The notes: generated by a model not told the origin, from the sequence alone. DNA of 20,041 nt from a virus (IMGVR_UViG_3300025889_001238:1-20041), one strand, 5' to 3'. Shown: positions 1 through 8,704, counted from the first letter of the stretch. Made by a program: numbers and translations.

Positions 1-100
1 GTAACTTCGCTTGATGCTTTGCTTGGGCTTGTTCATGTTTGTTGTTTAAATACCCGCCAACTAAATTAGTAATGGGTGAAATTAAAGCCTGCCACGCCAT
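1..100 (-). CDS. Partial small phage protein, N-terminus only
   Basis: The ATG at 100 is preceded by a GGAG ribosome site about 6 bases upstream, and the frame stays open to the left edge of the window. Only about 33 residues are visible, starting MAWQALISPITNLVGGYLNN and continuing into an Ala/Gln/Lys/His-rich helix. The start looks like small phage membrane or lysis-cassette proteins (holin-like proteins often begin with a short amphipathic or hydrophobic helix and then a charged helix), but the visible part is too short to decide. It lies 9 bases downstream of the secreted cysteine protein gene and is probably co-transcribed with it. The gene is real on start context; the function is open. 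Confidence 0.6.
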   Translation of the reverse strand, partial: MAWQALISPITNLVGGYLNNKHEQAQAKHQAKL

Positions 101-109
101 ATAAAACTC

Positions 110-508
110 CTAAGAGCAGTAAGCACCATCTTCTGATTCATCAAACTGCTTATCACCACAACCATACTTGTAATCGTTGTTAGTGTCACACGCACGTTGC
201 CATGTAATCATATCAAACGTCAGGCCTTCGCTCCATGGTATATATGCTTTACACCATTCGTGTGAACCTACAGCATGATCGTCTTGTGGTTGAGGAACAT
301 AGTCACGTTTTGTCCAAGGTGATTGCGCTCTAAAGTATGTATTTTTATTATTTAGTATTTGTCGAGTAAACAAAGTACTGTTCGGTGTACTGATGTAGAT
401 TTCTTGATTGTCTTTTAATGTATATGTAGAACCATCATCATAATTAATTACAGTTTCTGCGTATGCAGAGCTAACACAAAAAACAACAAACAAAAGAAAA
501 TACTTCAT
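110..508 (-). CDS. Secreted small protein with four mature cysteines
   Basis: This 132-residue protein has a classical signal peptide: Lys2, a hydrophobic core to about residue 15 and an AYA cleavage motif at residues 15-17. The mature protein should therefore be exported to the periplasm or surface. It has four cysteines (86, 107, 117, 131), an even number that suits two disulfides. Residues 108-123 are Asp/Asn-rich with glycines (D108, N110, D112, G116, D119, D123), loosely like a calcium-binding loop but not a canonical EF-hand. The start overlaps the stop of the upstream gene by 4 bases (ATGA), so translation is probably coupled. Its place at the end of the small-gene cluster suggests a lysis, superinfection-exclusion or envelope role; this is inference. 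I do not recognise the family. Confidence 0.8.
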   Translation of the reverse strand: MKYFLLFVVFCVSSAYAETVINYDDGSTYTLKDNQEIYISTPNSTLFTRQILNNKNTYFRAQSPWTKRDYVPQPQDDHAVGSHEWCKAYIPWSEGLTFDMITWQRACDTNNDYKYGCGDKQFDESEDGAYCS

Positions 509-768
509 TCTTCTTTCTCCTTTTTTCCTAAAAGTTGTCTTGCACGAGACAAGTCATTTAAAAATGCTTGTTTGCAATGATCCTCACCCCAACGCTTAAA
601 AACAAAATTAATTGCTTTTTCAGCTTGCTTCCAGCCTTGCTCATCATTTAAACGATAAGCTCTACCAGAAACAGATTCATTTGGGTTGTTAGAAAGCAAC
701 ACAGCAGTATTTATTAACTGGCTTGTTGCATCTCCAACATGAATAAAGTATTGTATTAGTCTATCCAT
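505..768 (-). CDS. Conserved phage hypothetical protein (NES-SGR motif)
   Basis: The ATG at 768 is chosen because a GGAG sits 5 bases upstream. An upstream extension to 831 would run through the ribosome site and into the preceding gene. The product is 87 residues, soluble and mostly helical: an N-terminal amphipathic helix, then an NESVSGRAYR segment, a Trp-containing helix (GWKQAEKAINFVFKRW), a DHCKQAFLNDL helix and a charged KKEKEE tail. From memory it resembles a small family common in phages of aquatic bacteria and found near lysis genes, which carries a D/NE-(T/S)-(I/V)-S-x-R motif followed by a conserved HC pair. Biochemical function is unknown. It sits between the XhlA-like gene and the secreted protein gene. 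Confidence 0.78.
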   Translation of the reverse strand: MDRLIQYFIHVGDATSQLINTAVLLSNNPNESVSGRAYRLNDEQGWKQAEKAINFVFKRWGEDHCKQAFLNDLSRARQLLGKKEKEE

Positions 769-779
769 AATAACTCCAT

Positions 780-1061
780 TTATTTCATAAAATAAACAAT
801 TAGTGATGCTCCAGCAGTTACACACACCCAAAACATCCTTTCTATATTATTAGATGTTTTAGTATTAAGCAAGACAGCATTGCTTAGATTTTTTATGTCA
901 TCTTCCTGATCATCTAAACGCTTTTCATGTCGATCAAGCCTTTTGAAAACCGACAATAATCGTTCTTCAATCCTTGCAAGTTCAGACACAGTATCAGTCA
1001 ATTTATCTAACTTTTCTTCTATGCGCTGTAAACGCGGCTCGTTCTCTGGTACAACAGCCAT
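780..1061 (-). CDS. Coiled-coil protein with C-terminal membrane anchor, XhlA-like
   Basis: The product is 93 residues. Residues about 8-70 are heptad-rich (repeated RIEE/KLD/RLDRHEKRLDDQ patterns) and predict a parallel coiled coil. Residues about 76-91 (FWVCVTAGASLIVYF) are one transmembrane segment ending in Met-Lys. A short coiled coil plus one C-terminal membrane helix is the architecture of the haemolysin XhlA family, which works with a holin in phage lysis; the match here is by architecture, not by alignment. The ATG shares bases with the upstream stop (TAATG at 1059-1063), indicating reinitiation coupling. Alternatives are a generic membrane-anchored virion protein or a spanin-like protein. 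Confidence 0.8.
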   Translation of the reverse strand: MAVVPENEPRLQRIEEKLDKLTDTVSELARIEERLLSVFKRLDRHEKRLDDQEDDIKNLSNAVLLNTKTSNNIERMFWVCVTAGASLIVYFMK

Positions 1062-1528
1062 TAGGCACCTCTTATTATTAATACTGTGCCGTAGATTATA
1101 CCGGCTGATAAAGCCACAGCTACTGCTATAAGTAAACTATCTAATAACATTCGCTGACGTTTACGTTGTTTATAGATTGCTTGTTCACGTTGCGCCTTAA
1201 TCTTACGTCTAAGCATTATCATATCTTGATAAGTCTCAACGCCATATGTCCAAACAATTAATTCTCGTATTTGTTTTTCTTGTTCCTCTAATTTCTTTTT
1301 AGCTATGACACTGTTTAAAGCTTGTTGCTCAACAGTGTTACCATCAAAAAGCTTTTTAAATATGCCGGGATTTTCAGCTTCTTTTTCAGCTTCTTTAATG
1401 TCAGATGCAAAGCTGTACCATTGTCCTAGTTTCTGAGCAACGTGTTCAATCTCAGCACCTTTGTTTACTAGCACCTGTATACCTTTGAAGGTAGTAGATG
1501 CCATAGCAATTAGAGATAAAGGATCCAT
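1061..1528 (-). CDS. Small phage protein with long helices and C-terminal membrane segment
   Basis: The product is 155 residues. The start MDPLSLIAMAST is hydrophobic, the middle (about 35-125) is strongly charged and helical with KKKLEEQEKQIRE-type runs, and residues about 129-152 form one hydrophobic transmembrane helix. From memory, proteins beginning MDP(L/I)(S/T)LIA with this layout are frequent downstream of tail-fibre genes in marine podophages and are annotated as hypothetical. A membrane or virion-internal role is possible. It follows the 87-residue gene by 8 bases and its stop overlaps the start of the XhlA-like gene. The ribosome site before the ATG is weak, so coupling to the upstream gene is likely. 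DNA here is clearly AT-rich (17 GC of 60 in 1261-1320), unlike the upstream gene. Confidence 0.8.
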   Translation of the reverse strand: MDPLSLIAMASTTFKGIQVLVNKGAEIEHVAQKLGQWYSFASDIKEAEKEAENPGIFKKLFDGNTVEQQALNSVIAKKKLEEQEKQIRELIVWTYGVETYQDMIMLRRKIKAQREQAIYKQRKRQRMLLDSLLIAVAVALSAGIIYGTVLIIRGA

Positions 1529-1536
1529 TCATTATT

Positions 1537-1800
1537 TTACTCAGGATCAGCTTCTGCCGCTGGAGTTTGTGCCGCTTGCAGTGCCGCGATTACTTCAGCC
1601 GTATGAACCGCCGCGCAGATAGCCTGCACCTCTGAGGTTTCGCCGCTGTAGTCCTCTCCCGCTTGGACAACGTGCCGATGAAATGATCGGGTAAGCTCCT
1701 CGCCATCCCTCTCAATAATCGTCGCAGTGCGAACCTGTACAGATTTGTACGGGCCAACCACTTCAATTTTGTCTACTTCTTGTCTTTCAGTTAATGCCAT
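1537..1800 (-). CDS. Small conserved phage protein downstream of the fibre
   Basis: This 87-residue protein begins MALTERQEVDKIEVVGPYKS and contains VQVRTATIIERDGEE and a SFHRHVVQAGEDY stretch, ending in an Ala/Pro/Glu-rich tail. I recognise this pattern (VQVR-T-x-I-x-RDG-E, then FHR) as a small, widespread phage protein usually encoded beside tail-fibre or tail-tip genes; its molecular role is not established. An AGAGGAAAC ribosome site lies about 6 bases before the ATG. The gene is markedly GC-rich (35 GC of 60 in 1561-1620), like the distal half of the adjoining fibre gene and unlike the gene after it. This suggests the two travelled as one module. Confidence 0.82.
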   Translation of the reverse strand: MALTERQEVDKIEVVGPYKSVQVRTATIIERDGEELTRSFHRHVVQAGEDYSGETSEVQAICAAVHTAEVIAALQAAQTPAAEADPE

Positions 1801-1849
1801 TTTTGTTTCCTCTTTTTAGTCCGTCCCAATCGTCCGATTAGGATATTAA

Positions 1850-4800
1850 TTAAACGCGATAGGTAACACTAAAATAAAGATCACCCAAATTGCTATCAAA
1901 ATGGTTGTACTGTAATGCAGTCCATGCCGCGCCATCATTTCTTGAAACATAAAACCGTAGCACTGAACTACTTGAAGATACATACGCGGTTAGGTCTGCT
2001 ATAGTGCTAAGACTAACATCTCTGTACATTACAGCGCCGATTGCCGTGCTAGATGAGGCTGATGTAAAAGGTAGTCCAGAGATATTAATATCTGATGTTG
2101 TTGAGTAATCGCTGAAATTCGCTAACGCCCCAGAAACATGAACGGTATTTCCTATCTTTGTATAAATACAATCAATTGCGCTCACGGTTCCGGAGTCTGG
2201 TGATGGCGTCCAAGTCCCTTCTTCATAATCGTCTAGCGCATTAACGGCGGCAGTGTCTCCGTTAAACTTGATGCCATCAGAATCAATTCTAAGCATCTCG
2301 TTAAGGCTACTTGTTGGCCCGTTTATAGTCAGTGCGCCATCGTCAACCAAATGGCGAAGGTCAATATATTTGTTTGAGTTAGCAGTATTATTTCCTTGGA
2401 GTCTAATATAAACATCATCGCCAGCTTTTGCTGTGCCTAAAGTGCCAAACCTAGCCGCCAAAACGTTTCCGACATTGACACCGACACAAAAAGGAACATC
2501 AGGATTATCGTAATTAATTCCTACGCGACCGTTGGCGTCGATACGCATGGCTTCTGCGCCTTCAGTCTTGAACACAAGCGTATCAGTGCCTTCTGCGCCT
2601 ATGCGTGAGCGCCCCTGCGCTGTAGTGCTGTTGGCAAAATCAATATATGAGCTTGCGCCAGCAGATTCAAAAAGCGACGTTACTTGCTCCGAGCCGCTAT
2701 TAACGTGCAAGCTCCGTGATGGCGTTGTATTTACGCCAATGCTTCCAGTGACGTTTATGCCTTGAGTTATGGTTGTTATTTTTGTAGACCCTGCAAACGT
2801 TAGCTTTGTCGATCCATATTGGTTGTTTACGAAAAAGTCACCAGTGTTTGCAGTGCCGACATAGGCCACTCTGGTTCCCGCGCTATCATCAAACGCAATA
2901 CGGATGTTGCCGATATTGCTTGCGCTTGCAGTTAAGTTAGTGTCAACAAGCGTAAAAATATCGCCGCTCGTTCCAAAGACGGACGTTTCGGTATTTGTGA
3001 TTCTTAATTCTTCAGTGCCGTTAATCGTAAATGAATGTTCTGTTGGCGTTTCATAAATAATATCGCCAGTGAGAAAGTTTGTTACATTAAGGTCCGCACC
3101 ATTCGTATAGTTAAAACTTCCGGCATTGGTCGTGCCATAGCGCAAAAGCAAACCCGCGTTTACGTTGGTGCTTGTGCCGTTTGTGTCGTCGATGCTTATT
3201 CGCGGTGAATCAGAAGCACGAACCGATAGCTCATGCGTGGTTTGAGATGCAGGAGCGCCTATACTTACCGCTCCATTGCTCGCTATAGTGAAATATTCGG
3301 TAGACCCTAATCCCCAGCTAAAGCCGTTGTTAATTAAATTCCATGCGGTTGGAAACCCAGACGTAAAAGTAGAATTGTCCGTAATTAAAACGGAATCCGC
3401 GTTCAGTTGAAGTTGCCCGTTATTTTCTAAAGACGAATCATAACCAGCCCCGCCATTTCCTAAAGTGCCAGTGCTTTCAATCCTCACTGGCAGTGACGGT
3501 TCTTCTTGATCCGTTAAATCTATAGCGCCGCTATACAGAAGAAGCTCACCAGAGCTATCAACACGCATACGTTCTTCGTAAGTTGAAGCACCTGTTCTTG
3601 TTTGAAATACGAGATGATTATCGTAATTTGAAGAAGTCGATACGGTTCCTATATTCCACCAACCTAAAGCCGCGTTTCCATTATTAGCCGCAAGCTGTAT
3701 TGCTGTGTATGAACCTGTAGTTGATTCCTGCGAATGAAATCTAGTGGTAGCCTCCATGTTCGTTGTGGATGAATACGCTCCATTTGCTGGACTTTCTTTT
3801 ACATGAAGTCGATAGTCAGGGCTGGTTTCGCCAATACCAACATTCTCTGACGCATCAATCGTAATCGCAGTGCTTGTGGCGTTATCGTCGATGCCTAATG
3901 ATGTAAACGTCCCTTCTACAATCAGGTTGTTTTTTTGAGTTAAATGCCCAGACGCCGCCCACCTCGCAAATTCATTAAATCCGTCGCCATAACCACCTAT
4001 TAGAATATTGCCATCAGCAGTGTCGTTCCTAGAGCCAAAGTATGTATTGCCGTTTGAGTTAGTAAGCTGAGTGTATTGATTGGTTCCGTCAGAGTCTTGA
4101 ATCCGAAAAAGCGGAGTGCCTTCCGAAATAGTTATGTCACCAGAAGTAATCGTTCCTGCGAAAGTCGTATTCTCGCTTGAGTCAATAGTGATAGCCGTAG
4201 ACGTAGCGTTATCGTCGATGCCAGTGGAGGTAAAACCTGCAACAGTCACAGATGACGCATTGCTCATGTCAATAACGTCTTGTACCTGATTGTGAGAAAA
4301 GATTGCTGTGCCGTTATTTACCAAACGAATTGTTTTGCCGCCAACACCACCATCGCTAATTCGCAAACCAAAGTCTGTACTAGACGCAGAAAAATTTGCC
4401 TCGCCGCCAGAAGGTAAGTCCAGCTTTACGTCAGAGCTAGAAGTGCCTTTTGTTATCCTTACAACATCGTTTGTAGCAGTGCCGTTTTTGTCATAATTTA
4501 TAGACAAGTTACCAGAAGTATCTGCCTCAAGTTGCCACTCATGCGGCCCACCCGTACCAGCCAGCCCCACTTGATCGGCCTTTAGTTTTAGAAATGCCTG
4601 ATAGTTGCTTCTGGCATAAATAGTGTCGCCAAGGGTGATATCTCCGGTAGCACTAATGTTGCCGTTAGACTCAATCGTTAAATGTGCCGCCCCAGTTTCG
4701 TAGCGTGTACTACCAGCCGCGAAATACAGATTCATATTTCCAGAGGTATCAGCCGACTCGGCCCACATTCCCGCATAGTGCGGTGGCGACCCTGTTGAAT

Positions 4801-6319
4801 CTGCGTTTCTGAATACATAGCCGCCCATGAATGCGCCGCTGGATATTACAGTGTCATTGGTTCCTGCAATAAACTCAGCGCCCAACGATGCTGTAGCGTG
4901 AACCGCCGTTGATCCGTTTATTGGCGTTGGATTGGTGCCTGTATTCCCAATGGCAATTCCGCTATCAGTAATCGTCAATCGTTCGCCCGTGGCGTTATCG
5001 TCGATGCCTGTGGAGGTAAATGTAGTAAAGGTGCCTGCGGCTGGTGTAGAACCTCCGATTGTAACGCCATCGGCTGTTCCACCGTTTATGTCGGCAGTAG
5101 TAAGTACGGCACTTGGTATTGTTACCACACCAGAAGAATTTATGCGTAAATTACCCGTGATAACGTCACCAGCCGGTGACCATAGCTCTACAGCGCCGTT
5201 GTCATAAAAAGCCATACCGCTATTGCCGGTACCGGCAGACGGGCCATCATTTATAAAATAAGCATATCCAGTACTTGTCGTGCCAACTCTTAAACTATCG
5301 GTACTTCCGTTAAACTTGATGTAGTGGTTTGTAGCGTCAAATTCCGTAAAGCCGTTACTTATAGTTAGTCGCGTAGCGGTAGCGTTATCGTCGATGCCTG
5401 TAGAGGTGAATGTGGTAAAGGTTCCTGCGGCGGCTGTGGTTCCACCAATAACAGTATTATCAATTGTACCTGCATTAATGTCGGCAGTATCAGCTACAAG
5501 GCTATCAATGTTAGCTGTACCGTCAATATAAAGGTTTCGCCACTCTTTTGTAGAGCTACCAAGATCGTAAGTATCGTCGGCATCTGGAGTAATGTGTGAA
5601 GCCACATCAGCCGTTAGTGTAATACTGTCGGTATCTGCATCACCAAATGTAAGATTACCTGAGATTGTTGCATTGCCTGTAACAGTTAAATTACCGCCAA
5701 TAGCCACATCACCTGTAGTCGTAACAGCGTCTACATAGGCATTTGCCCAATACAGTGAAGTGCTACCAAGATTCCAAGTACTATCAGCTTCAGGAACAAA
5801 ACTAGAATTAACAAGAGCATTTACAATTAAAGTATCAGCCGTAGCATTTCCAAGAGTAACATCTCCTTGAAAACTAGAAGCACCACCAACCAAAAGGGTT
5901 GTACCAATAACCGCTGAAGCATCTACAGTTAAATCATCAATTGTTGCAGTGCCATCAATGTAAAGATTTTTAAACTCTAAAGAACTAGAACCTAAATCAA
6001 TATCATTATCAGTTACAGGAACAATTGCACCGTCTTGAATGCGAATTTGTTCTACAGCGGCACTAGAAACTTCTACATAAAATCCCCAACGATTATTAGT
6101 GCTGTCTACTTCAATTTTGTTGTTGAAGTCTAAGTCGCCAATCTTTGGAATGTTACCGCCCTGTGCGGCTGTACCATCGTGTCGATGTCCAGTAGAAGTT
6201 GCATCTGTACTAGAATATGCAAAAGCATTTACTAATTGATTATATTCATCATTAAACAACGAAGCAGTAATTGTGTCGCCATCTGAAAATGAACTTTGTC
6301 TTGTATAATCTTGAGCCAT
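1850..6319 (-). CDS. Long tail fibre / receptor-binding protein with repeats
   Basis: The product is 1489 residues, very Ser/Thr/Gly/Asp/Asn-rich and beta-repetitive, as in trimeric fibres. The N-terminal part (about 1-130) has an HRHDG segment and probably joins the virion. Residues about 100-270 repeat a D-DLGSSS-EF-NLYIDGTA-I module. A GIDDNAT motif recurs four times (about residues 308, 438, 700, 809), twice within an AAGTFTTFTSTGIDDNAT block. The C-terminal domain (from about 1362, YEEGTWTPSPDSG, then YTKIGNTVHVSG) matches a C-terminal module I know from many phage fibres. No S74-type self-cleaving chaperone is visible. The ATG has GGAG 6 bases upstream. The 5' end of the gene is AT-rich and the middle GC-rich, so the fibre looks mosaic. 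It should set host range. Confidence 0.93.
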   Translation of the reverse strand: MAQDYTRQSSFSDGDTITASLFNDEYNQLVNAFAYSSTDATSTGHRHDGTAAQGGNIPKIGDLDFNNKIEVDSTNNRWGFYVEVSSAAVEQIRIQDGAIVPVTDNDIDLGSSSLEFKNLYIDGTATIDDLTVDASAVIGTTLLVGGASSFQGDVTLGNATADTLIVNALVNSSFVPEADSTWNLGSTSLYWANAYVDAVTTTGDVAIGGNLTVTGNATISGNLTFGDADTDSITLTADVASHITPDADDTYDLGSSTKEWRNLYIDGTANIDSLVADTADINAGTIDNTVIGGTTAAAGTFTTFTSTGIDDNATATRLTISNGFTEFDATNHYIKFNGSTDSLRVGTTSTGYAYFINDGPSAGTGNSGMAFYDNGAVELWSPAGDVITGNLRINSSGVVTIPSAVLTTADINGGTADGVTIGGSTPAAGTFTTFTSTGIDDNATGERLTITDSGIAIGNTGTNPTPINGSTAVHATASLGAEFIAGTNDTVISSGAFMGGYVFRNADSTGSPPHYAGMWAESADTSGNMNLYFAAGSTRYETGAAHLTIESNGNISATGDITLGDTIYARSNYQAFLKLKADQVGLAGTGGPHEWQLEADTSGNLSINYDKNGTATNDVVRITKGTSSSDVKLDLPSGGEANFSASSTDFGLRISDGGVGGKTIRLVNNGTAIFSHNQVQDVIDMSNASSVTVAGFTSTGIDDNATSTAITIDSSENTTFAGTITSGDITISEGTPLFRIQDSDGTNQYTQLTNSNGNTYFGSRNDTADGNILIGGYGDGFNEFARWAASGHLTQKNNLIVEGTFTSLGIDDNATSTAITIDASENVGIGETSPDYRLHVKESPANGAYSSTTNMEATTRFHSQESTTGSYTAIQLAANNGNAALGWWNIGTVSTSSNYDNHLVFQTRTGASTYEERMRVDSSGELLLYSGAIDLTDQEEPSLPVRIESTGTLGNGGAGYDSSLENNGQLQLNADSVLITDNSTFTSGFPTAWNLINNGFSWGLGSTEYFTIASNGAVSIGAPASQTTHELSVRASDSPRISIDDTNGTSTNVNAGLLLRYGTTNAGSFNYTNGADLNVTNFLTGDIIYETPTEHSFTINGTEELRITNTETSVFGTSGDIFTLVDTNLTASASNIGNIRIAFDDSAGTRVAYVGTANTGDFFVNNQYGSTKLTFAGSTKITTITQGINVTGSIGVNTTPSRSLHVNSGSEQVTSLFESAGASSYIDFANSTTAQGRSRIGAEGTDTLVFKTEGAEAMRIDANGRVGINYDNPDVPFCVGVNVGNVLAARFGTLGTAKAGDDVYIRLQGNNTANSNKYIDLRHLVDDGALTINGPTSSLNEMLRIDSDGIKFNGDTAAVNALDDYEEGTWTPSPDSGTVSAIDCIYTKIGNTVHVSGALANFSDYSTTSDINISGLPFTSASSSTAIGAVMYRDVSLSTIADLTAYVSSSSSVLRFYVSRNDGAAWTALQYNHFDSNLGDLYFSVTYRV
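3879..5398 (-). repeat. Four dispersed copies of a 17-bp repeat inside the fibre gene
   Basis: The 17-mer GCGTTATCGTCGATGCC (plus-strand sense) occurs at 3879-3895, 4206-4222, 4992-5008 and 5382-5398. It encodes the core of the GIDDNAT motif on the minus strand. Around the last two copies the similarity extends over roughly 50 bases (the AAGTFTTFTSTGIDDNAT block). Such near-identical DNA copies suggest recent internal duplication or recombination between fibre repeats. They could allow fibre-length change by homologous recombination. Confidence 0.85.
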
Positions 6320-6321
6320 TA

Positions 6322-7932
6322 TTATCTCCTACCTGATGGCATATAATCTATATAAAAACCATTAACTGCGTATGAAAAATTTTTATCTTCTGTTTTAATT
6401 CTCAAACTTATTGTGTTTCCACTTCCCTGAATAGTTGTACGAACCATTGGATCATTAGTTCCTCCAAATGTTGCTGTACCAAATGTAGAAGTTCCAAAAA
6501 TAGCAGGAAGCGGAATACCCGTAATTGTAGTGTCTGGTGGCTGTTGGACATCAACAGATTTATAGTCATATCTTACTCGTAATATAGGAACAACATCTCC
6601 TTCAGGAGAAAAAGAAGTACGAACATATTTTACCGTTTTTCTTGTTCCTATATCACCAAAATCTAAATCTGGGGTTTCATATACCGCTGTAATATTTTGT
6701 TCAGAACCACTAACTAAAAAAGAAGTTCCTGTGTCGTGATTATAAATATAACCATCTTTATCGCCATGATAAATTTTTTCAAGGCCATTTATATCAATTG
6801 TTGAACTTAAACCAAAAGCTTGTATGCCTTGTGTTTCAGACCATTCAAAACCTTGGCCTGTAAAAGTAGCAATAACCCCTTTAGCTTCTAAATAATCGGC
6901 ATTAGGGCCAGAATAAAAAAGCCTATATTGAGATTTAGATCTAATAACACAACTATCAATTTCATAATCTGTAATATTTGTAGTTATGTTTGAAATAATA
7001 CTTTGTATTTGTCTTGAAACAGAACTAAGCTCTGTGTCGCCAATACGCGCTGTTGCCGCAACGGTACGAATACCATCAGGCGCTAGAAAAACTAGATCAC
7101 CTCCAAATTCTTGAATACTATAACCGCTAAGACAGCCTACGTTTTCTGTAATAGGGTCTACTCGGGCAGTATCTTTATCATTTATGTTGATAAGTTTGTG
7201 AATACTGTTTTTAGCAAATACAATAAGATTTTCTCTAAAACCTTTTATTCCTTGTATTTGATCTGATATAGTTACTGAACCGCCTGTAGCACCATTTGAA
7301 AAATCACTTGGATCATTATACTCACTAAAAAATATAGTATTTAAATTATCTTCTACTCCTGCCGCACATAAGTGATGATCATGGACAGTAATATATTTTA
7401 CGCCGTTTGTACCGCTGACTGTAATTTCATTCGCAAAAAAAGTACGAGTGCTTAATGCTCCTGTGCCTTCCATACGAAAAGAATAAATTTGATTTGCGCC
7501 ATCAGCAATAAAGACTTCGCCATAATCAAAAGTAGCACCTTCAAATAAAGCAAACTGGCATTGACCTTGGTTTGTTCGTGTGAGCGTAGAACGGCCTGTA
7601 AAAACTGTATAGTTGTCACCACCATTAGCTACAGAACTACGATTTATCTGAAGCCATGTAATACCATCATTACTAAAGTGTATGTCTGTTCCAGAACAAA
7701 CAATAATTCCATCTGCATATGCAAACGTGCCTAAGACACGATTAGTGCTGTTAGGGCGTGTAGCTGAATCACCACCAAAGGCTGTAAAGCCATTTATCCG
7801 ACGATAACCACCATCTGGATCTACTTCAAAGTTTAAAAGTCTTGAAGCAAAACCGGGCTGTGCCAAAAGCTCAAGAGAATTTAAATTTGTATTTAAGCCG
7901 CCCTTACATGGAAAACCAAATGCCTGAGACAT
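6322..7932 (-). CDS. Tail nozzle / stabilisation protein (P22 gp10 or T7 gp12 type)
   Basis: The product is 536 residues, beta-rich, with repeated Trp/Tyr/Gly strands such as ITVHDHHLCAAG, IFFSEYNDPSDF, FRENLIVFAKNSIHKL and GDLVFLAPDGIRTV. This is the beta-propeller-like pattern of podoviral nozzle or tail-needle-bearing proteins, which form the short tail tube below the adaptor. It lies directly downstream of the adaptor gene, and its ATG overlaps that gene's stop (TAATG at 7930-7934). It is followed after two bases by the fibre gene. Length is close to P22 gp10 (472) and below T7 gp12 (794). Position and fold pattern support the call; the exact subfamily is not resolved. Confidence 0.85.
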   Translation of the reverse strand: MSQAFGFPCKGGLNTNLNSLELLAQPGFASRLLNFEVDPDGGYRRINGFTAFGGDSATRPNSTNRVLGTFAYADGIIVCSGTDIHFSNDGITWLQINRSSVANGGDNYTVFTGRSTLTRTNQGQCQFALFEGATFDYGEVFIADGANQIYSFRMEGTGALSTRTFFANEITVSGTNGVKYITVHDHHLCAAGVEDNLNTIFFSEYNDPSDFSNGATGGSVTISDQIQGIKGFRENLIVFAKNSIHKLININDKDTARVDPITENVGCLSGYSIQEFGGDLVFLAPDGIRTVAATARIGDTELSSVSRQIQSIISNITTNITDYEIDSCVIRSKSQYRLFYSGPNADYLEAKGVIATFTGQGFEWSETQGIQAFGLSSTIDINGLEKIYHGDKDGYIYNHDTGTSFLVSGSEQNITAVYETPDLDFGDIGTRKTVKYVRTSFSPEGDVVPILRVRYDYKSVDVQQPPDTTITGIPLPAIFGTSTFGTATFGGTNDPMVRTTIQGSGNTISLRIKTEDKNFSYAVNGFYIDYMPSGRR

Positions 7933-8702
7933 TAAACATACCTCGTTCTATCGTCTTTCATGTAAAAAGGCTCTGGAACCATAAGATGTGTTTTCATAAG
8001 TCGTAGGCCACGACGATATTCATCATTTGCTAGGGCCGCTGGCTGAATATTTTCTTTAAACTGATGAACATAATACCTAGCTCTAGACAATAGTACTGGA
8101 CGATATACGTCAGGAAAAACTATTGCATCACTATATGCAGAAAGCTCTGTAGGTTGATTGTAAGCATAAAACCAAACACGATATACTTTATCGGGTATTG
8201 GACTAAGGCCTAACATACGTCCATCAGGACTGCGAATAACACGACGAGGCTCGCCGCCTTGAGCATCTTCAGCATCGTCTGAGTTTTCATTAGTCCTATA
8301 AAAATCTTTCCATTCTTCAATGGTAGTAAACCGTAAATTTTTTGCAGTATATGGAGCGGCTTCTCCACTTACACCAACCGTTGTCAAATAAAAATTATCC
8401 CAATCAACATAACCATAGTCATCTAGTATTGAACTAGCAGAGGGCTTTAATTCATACCAACGGGTATTAGCAGTAGTTTCAATGTATGTGTTTCCGTACA
8501 TTGGATCTGTAGTCCCACTAGTGCCTACAGATAAAAAAGGCCATTGAGGTTCTTCAAGCACAATATCAAGATATGCGCGATTAACGCAGTCTTTAACGTG
8601 CGCCTGTACCCCAATGGCTGAAGCAAAATTACTAGCAGTCAAAACGACTTCGTTCATTTCGCGCAAAAGTTCATTTGTTAGTTGTAAATAGTTTGTAGCC
8701 AT
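7932..8702 (-). CDS. Head-tail adaptor (gp4 / tail tubular protein A type)
   Basis: The product is 256 residues. The N-terminal helical segment (LQLTNELLREMNEVVLTASNF, then VQAHVKDCVNRAYLDIVLEEPQWPFL, residues about 6-57) is the characteristic start of podoviral adaptor proteins, which form the ring under the portal and carry the nozzle. A beta-rich middle (about 60-170) and a C-terminal helical part (RPVLLSRARYYVHQFKENI) follow. The gene comes after the head genes and before the nozzle gene, as expected for assembly order. The ATG at 8702 lies 2 bases after the stop of the 53-residue gene. Confidence 0.88.
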   Translation of the reverse strand: MATNYLQLTNELLREMNEVVLTASNFASAIGVQAHVKDCVNRAYLDIVLEEPQWPFLSVGTSGTTDPMYGNTYIETTANTRWYELKPSASSILDDYGYVDWDNFYLTTVGVSGEAAPYTAKNLRFTTIEEWKDFYRTNENSDDAEDAQGGEPRRVIRSPDGRMLGLSPIPDKVYRVWFYAYNQPTELSAYSDAIVFPDVYRPVLLSRARYYVHQFKENIQPAALANDEYRRGLRLMKTHLMVPEPFYMKDDRTRYV

Positions 8703-8704
8703 TA

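Noticed and set aside
2532-5207. Plus-strand open frames at 2532-2765, 4308-4496 and 4932-5207
   Set aside because: They lie antisense within the fibre gene, in its GC-richer, repeat-bearing part, with no ribosome site or family-like sequence.
3879-5398. CRISPR-like array from repeated 17-mers
   Set aside because: Spacings are irregular (hundreds of bases), the copies are in frame and encode a fibre motif, and no cas genes are present.
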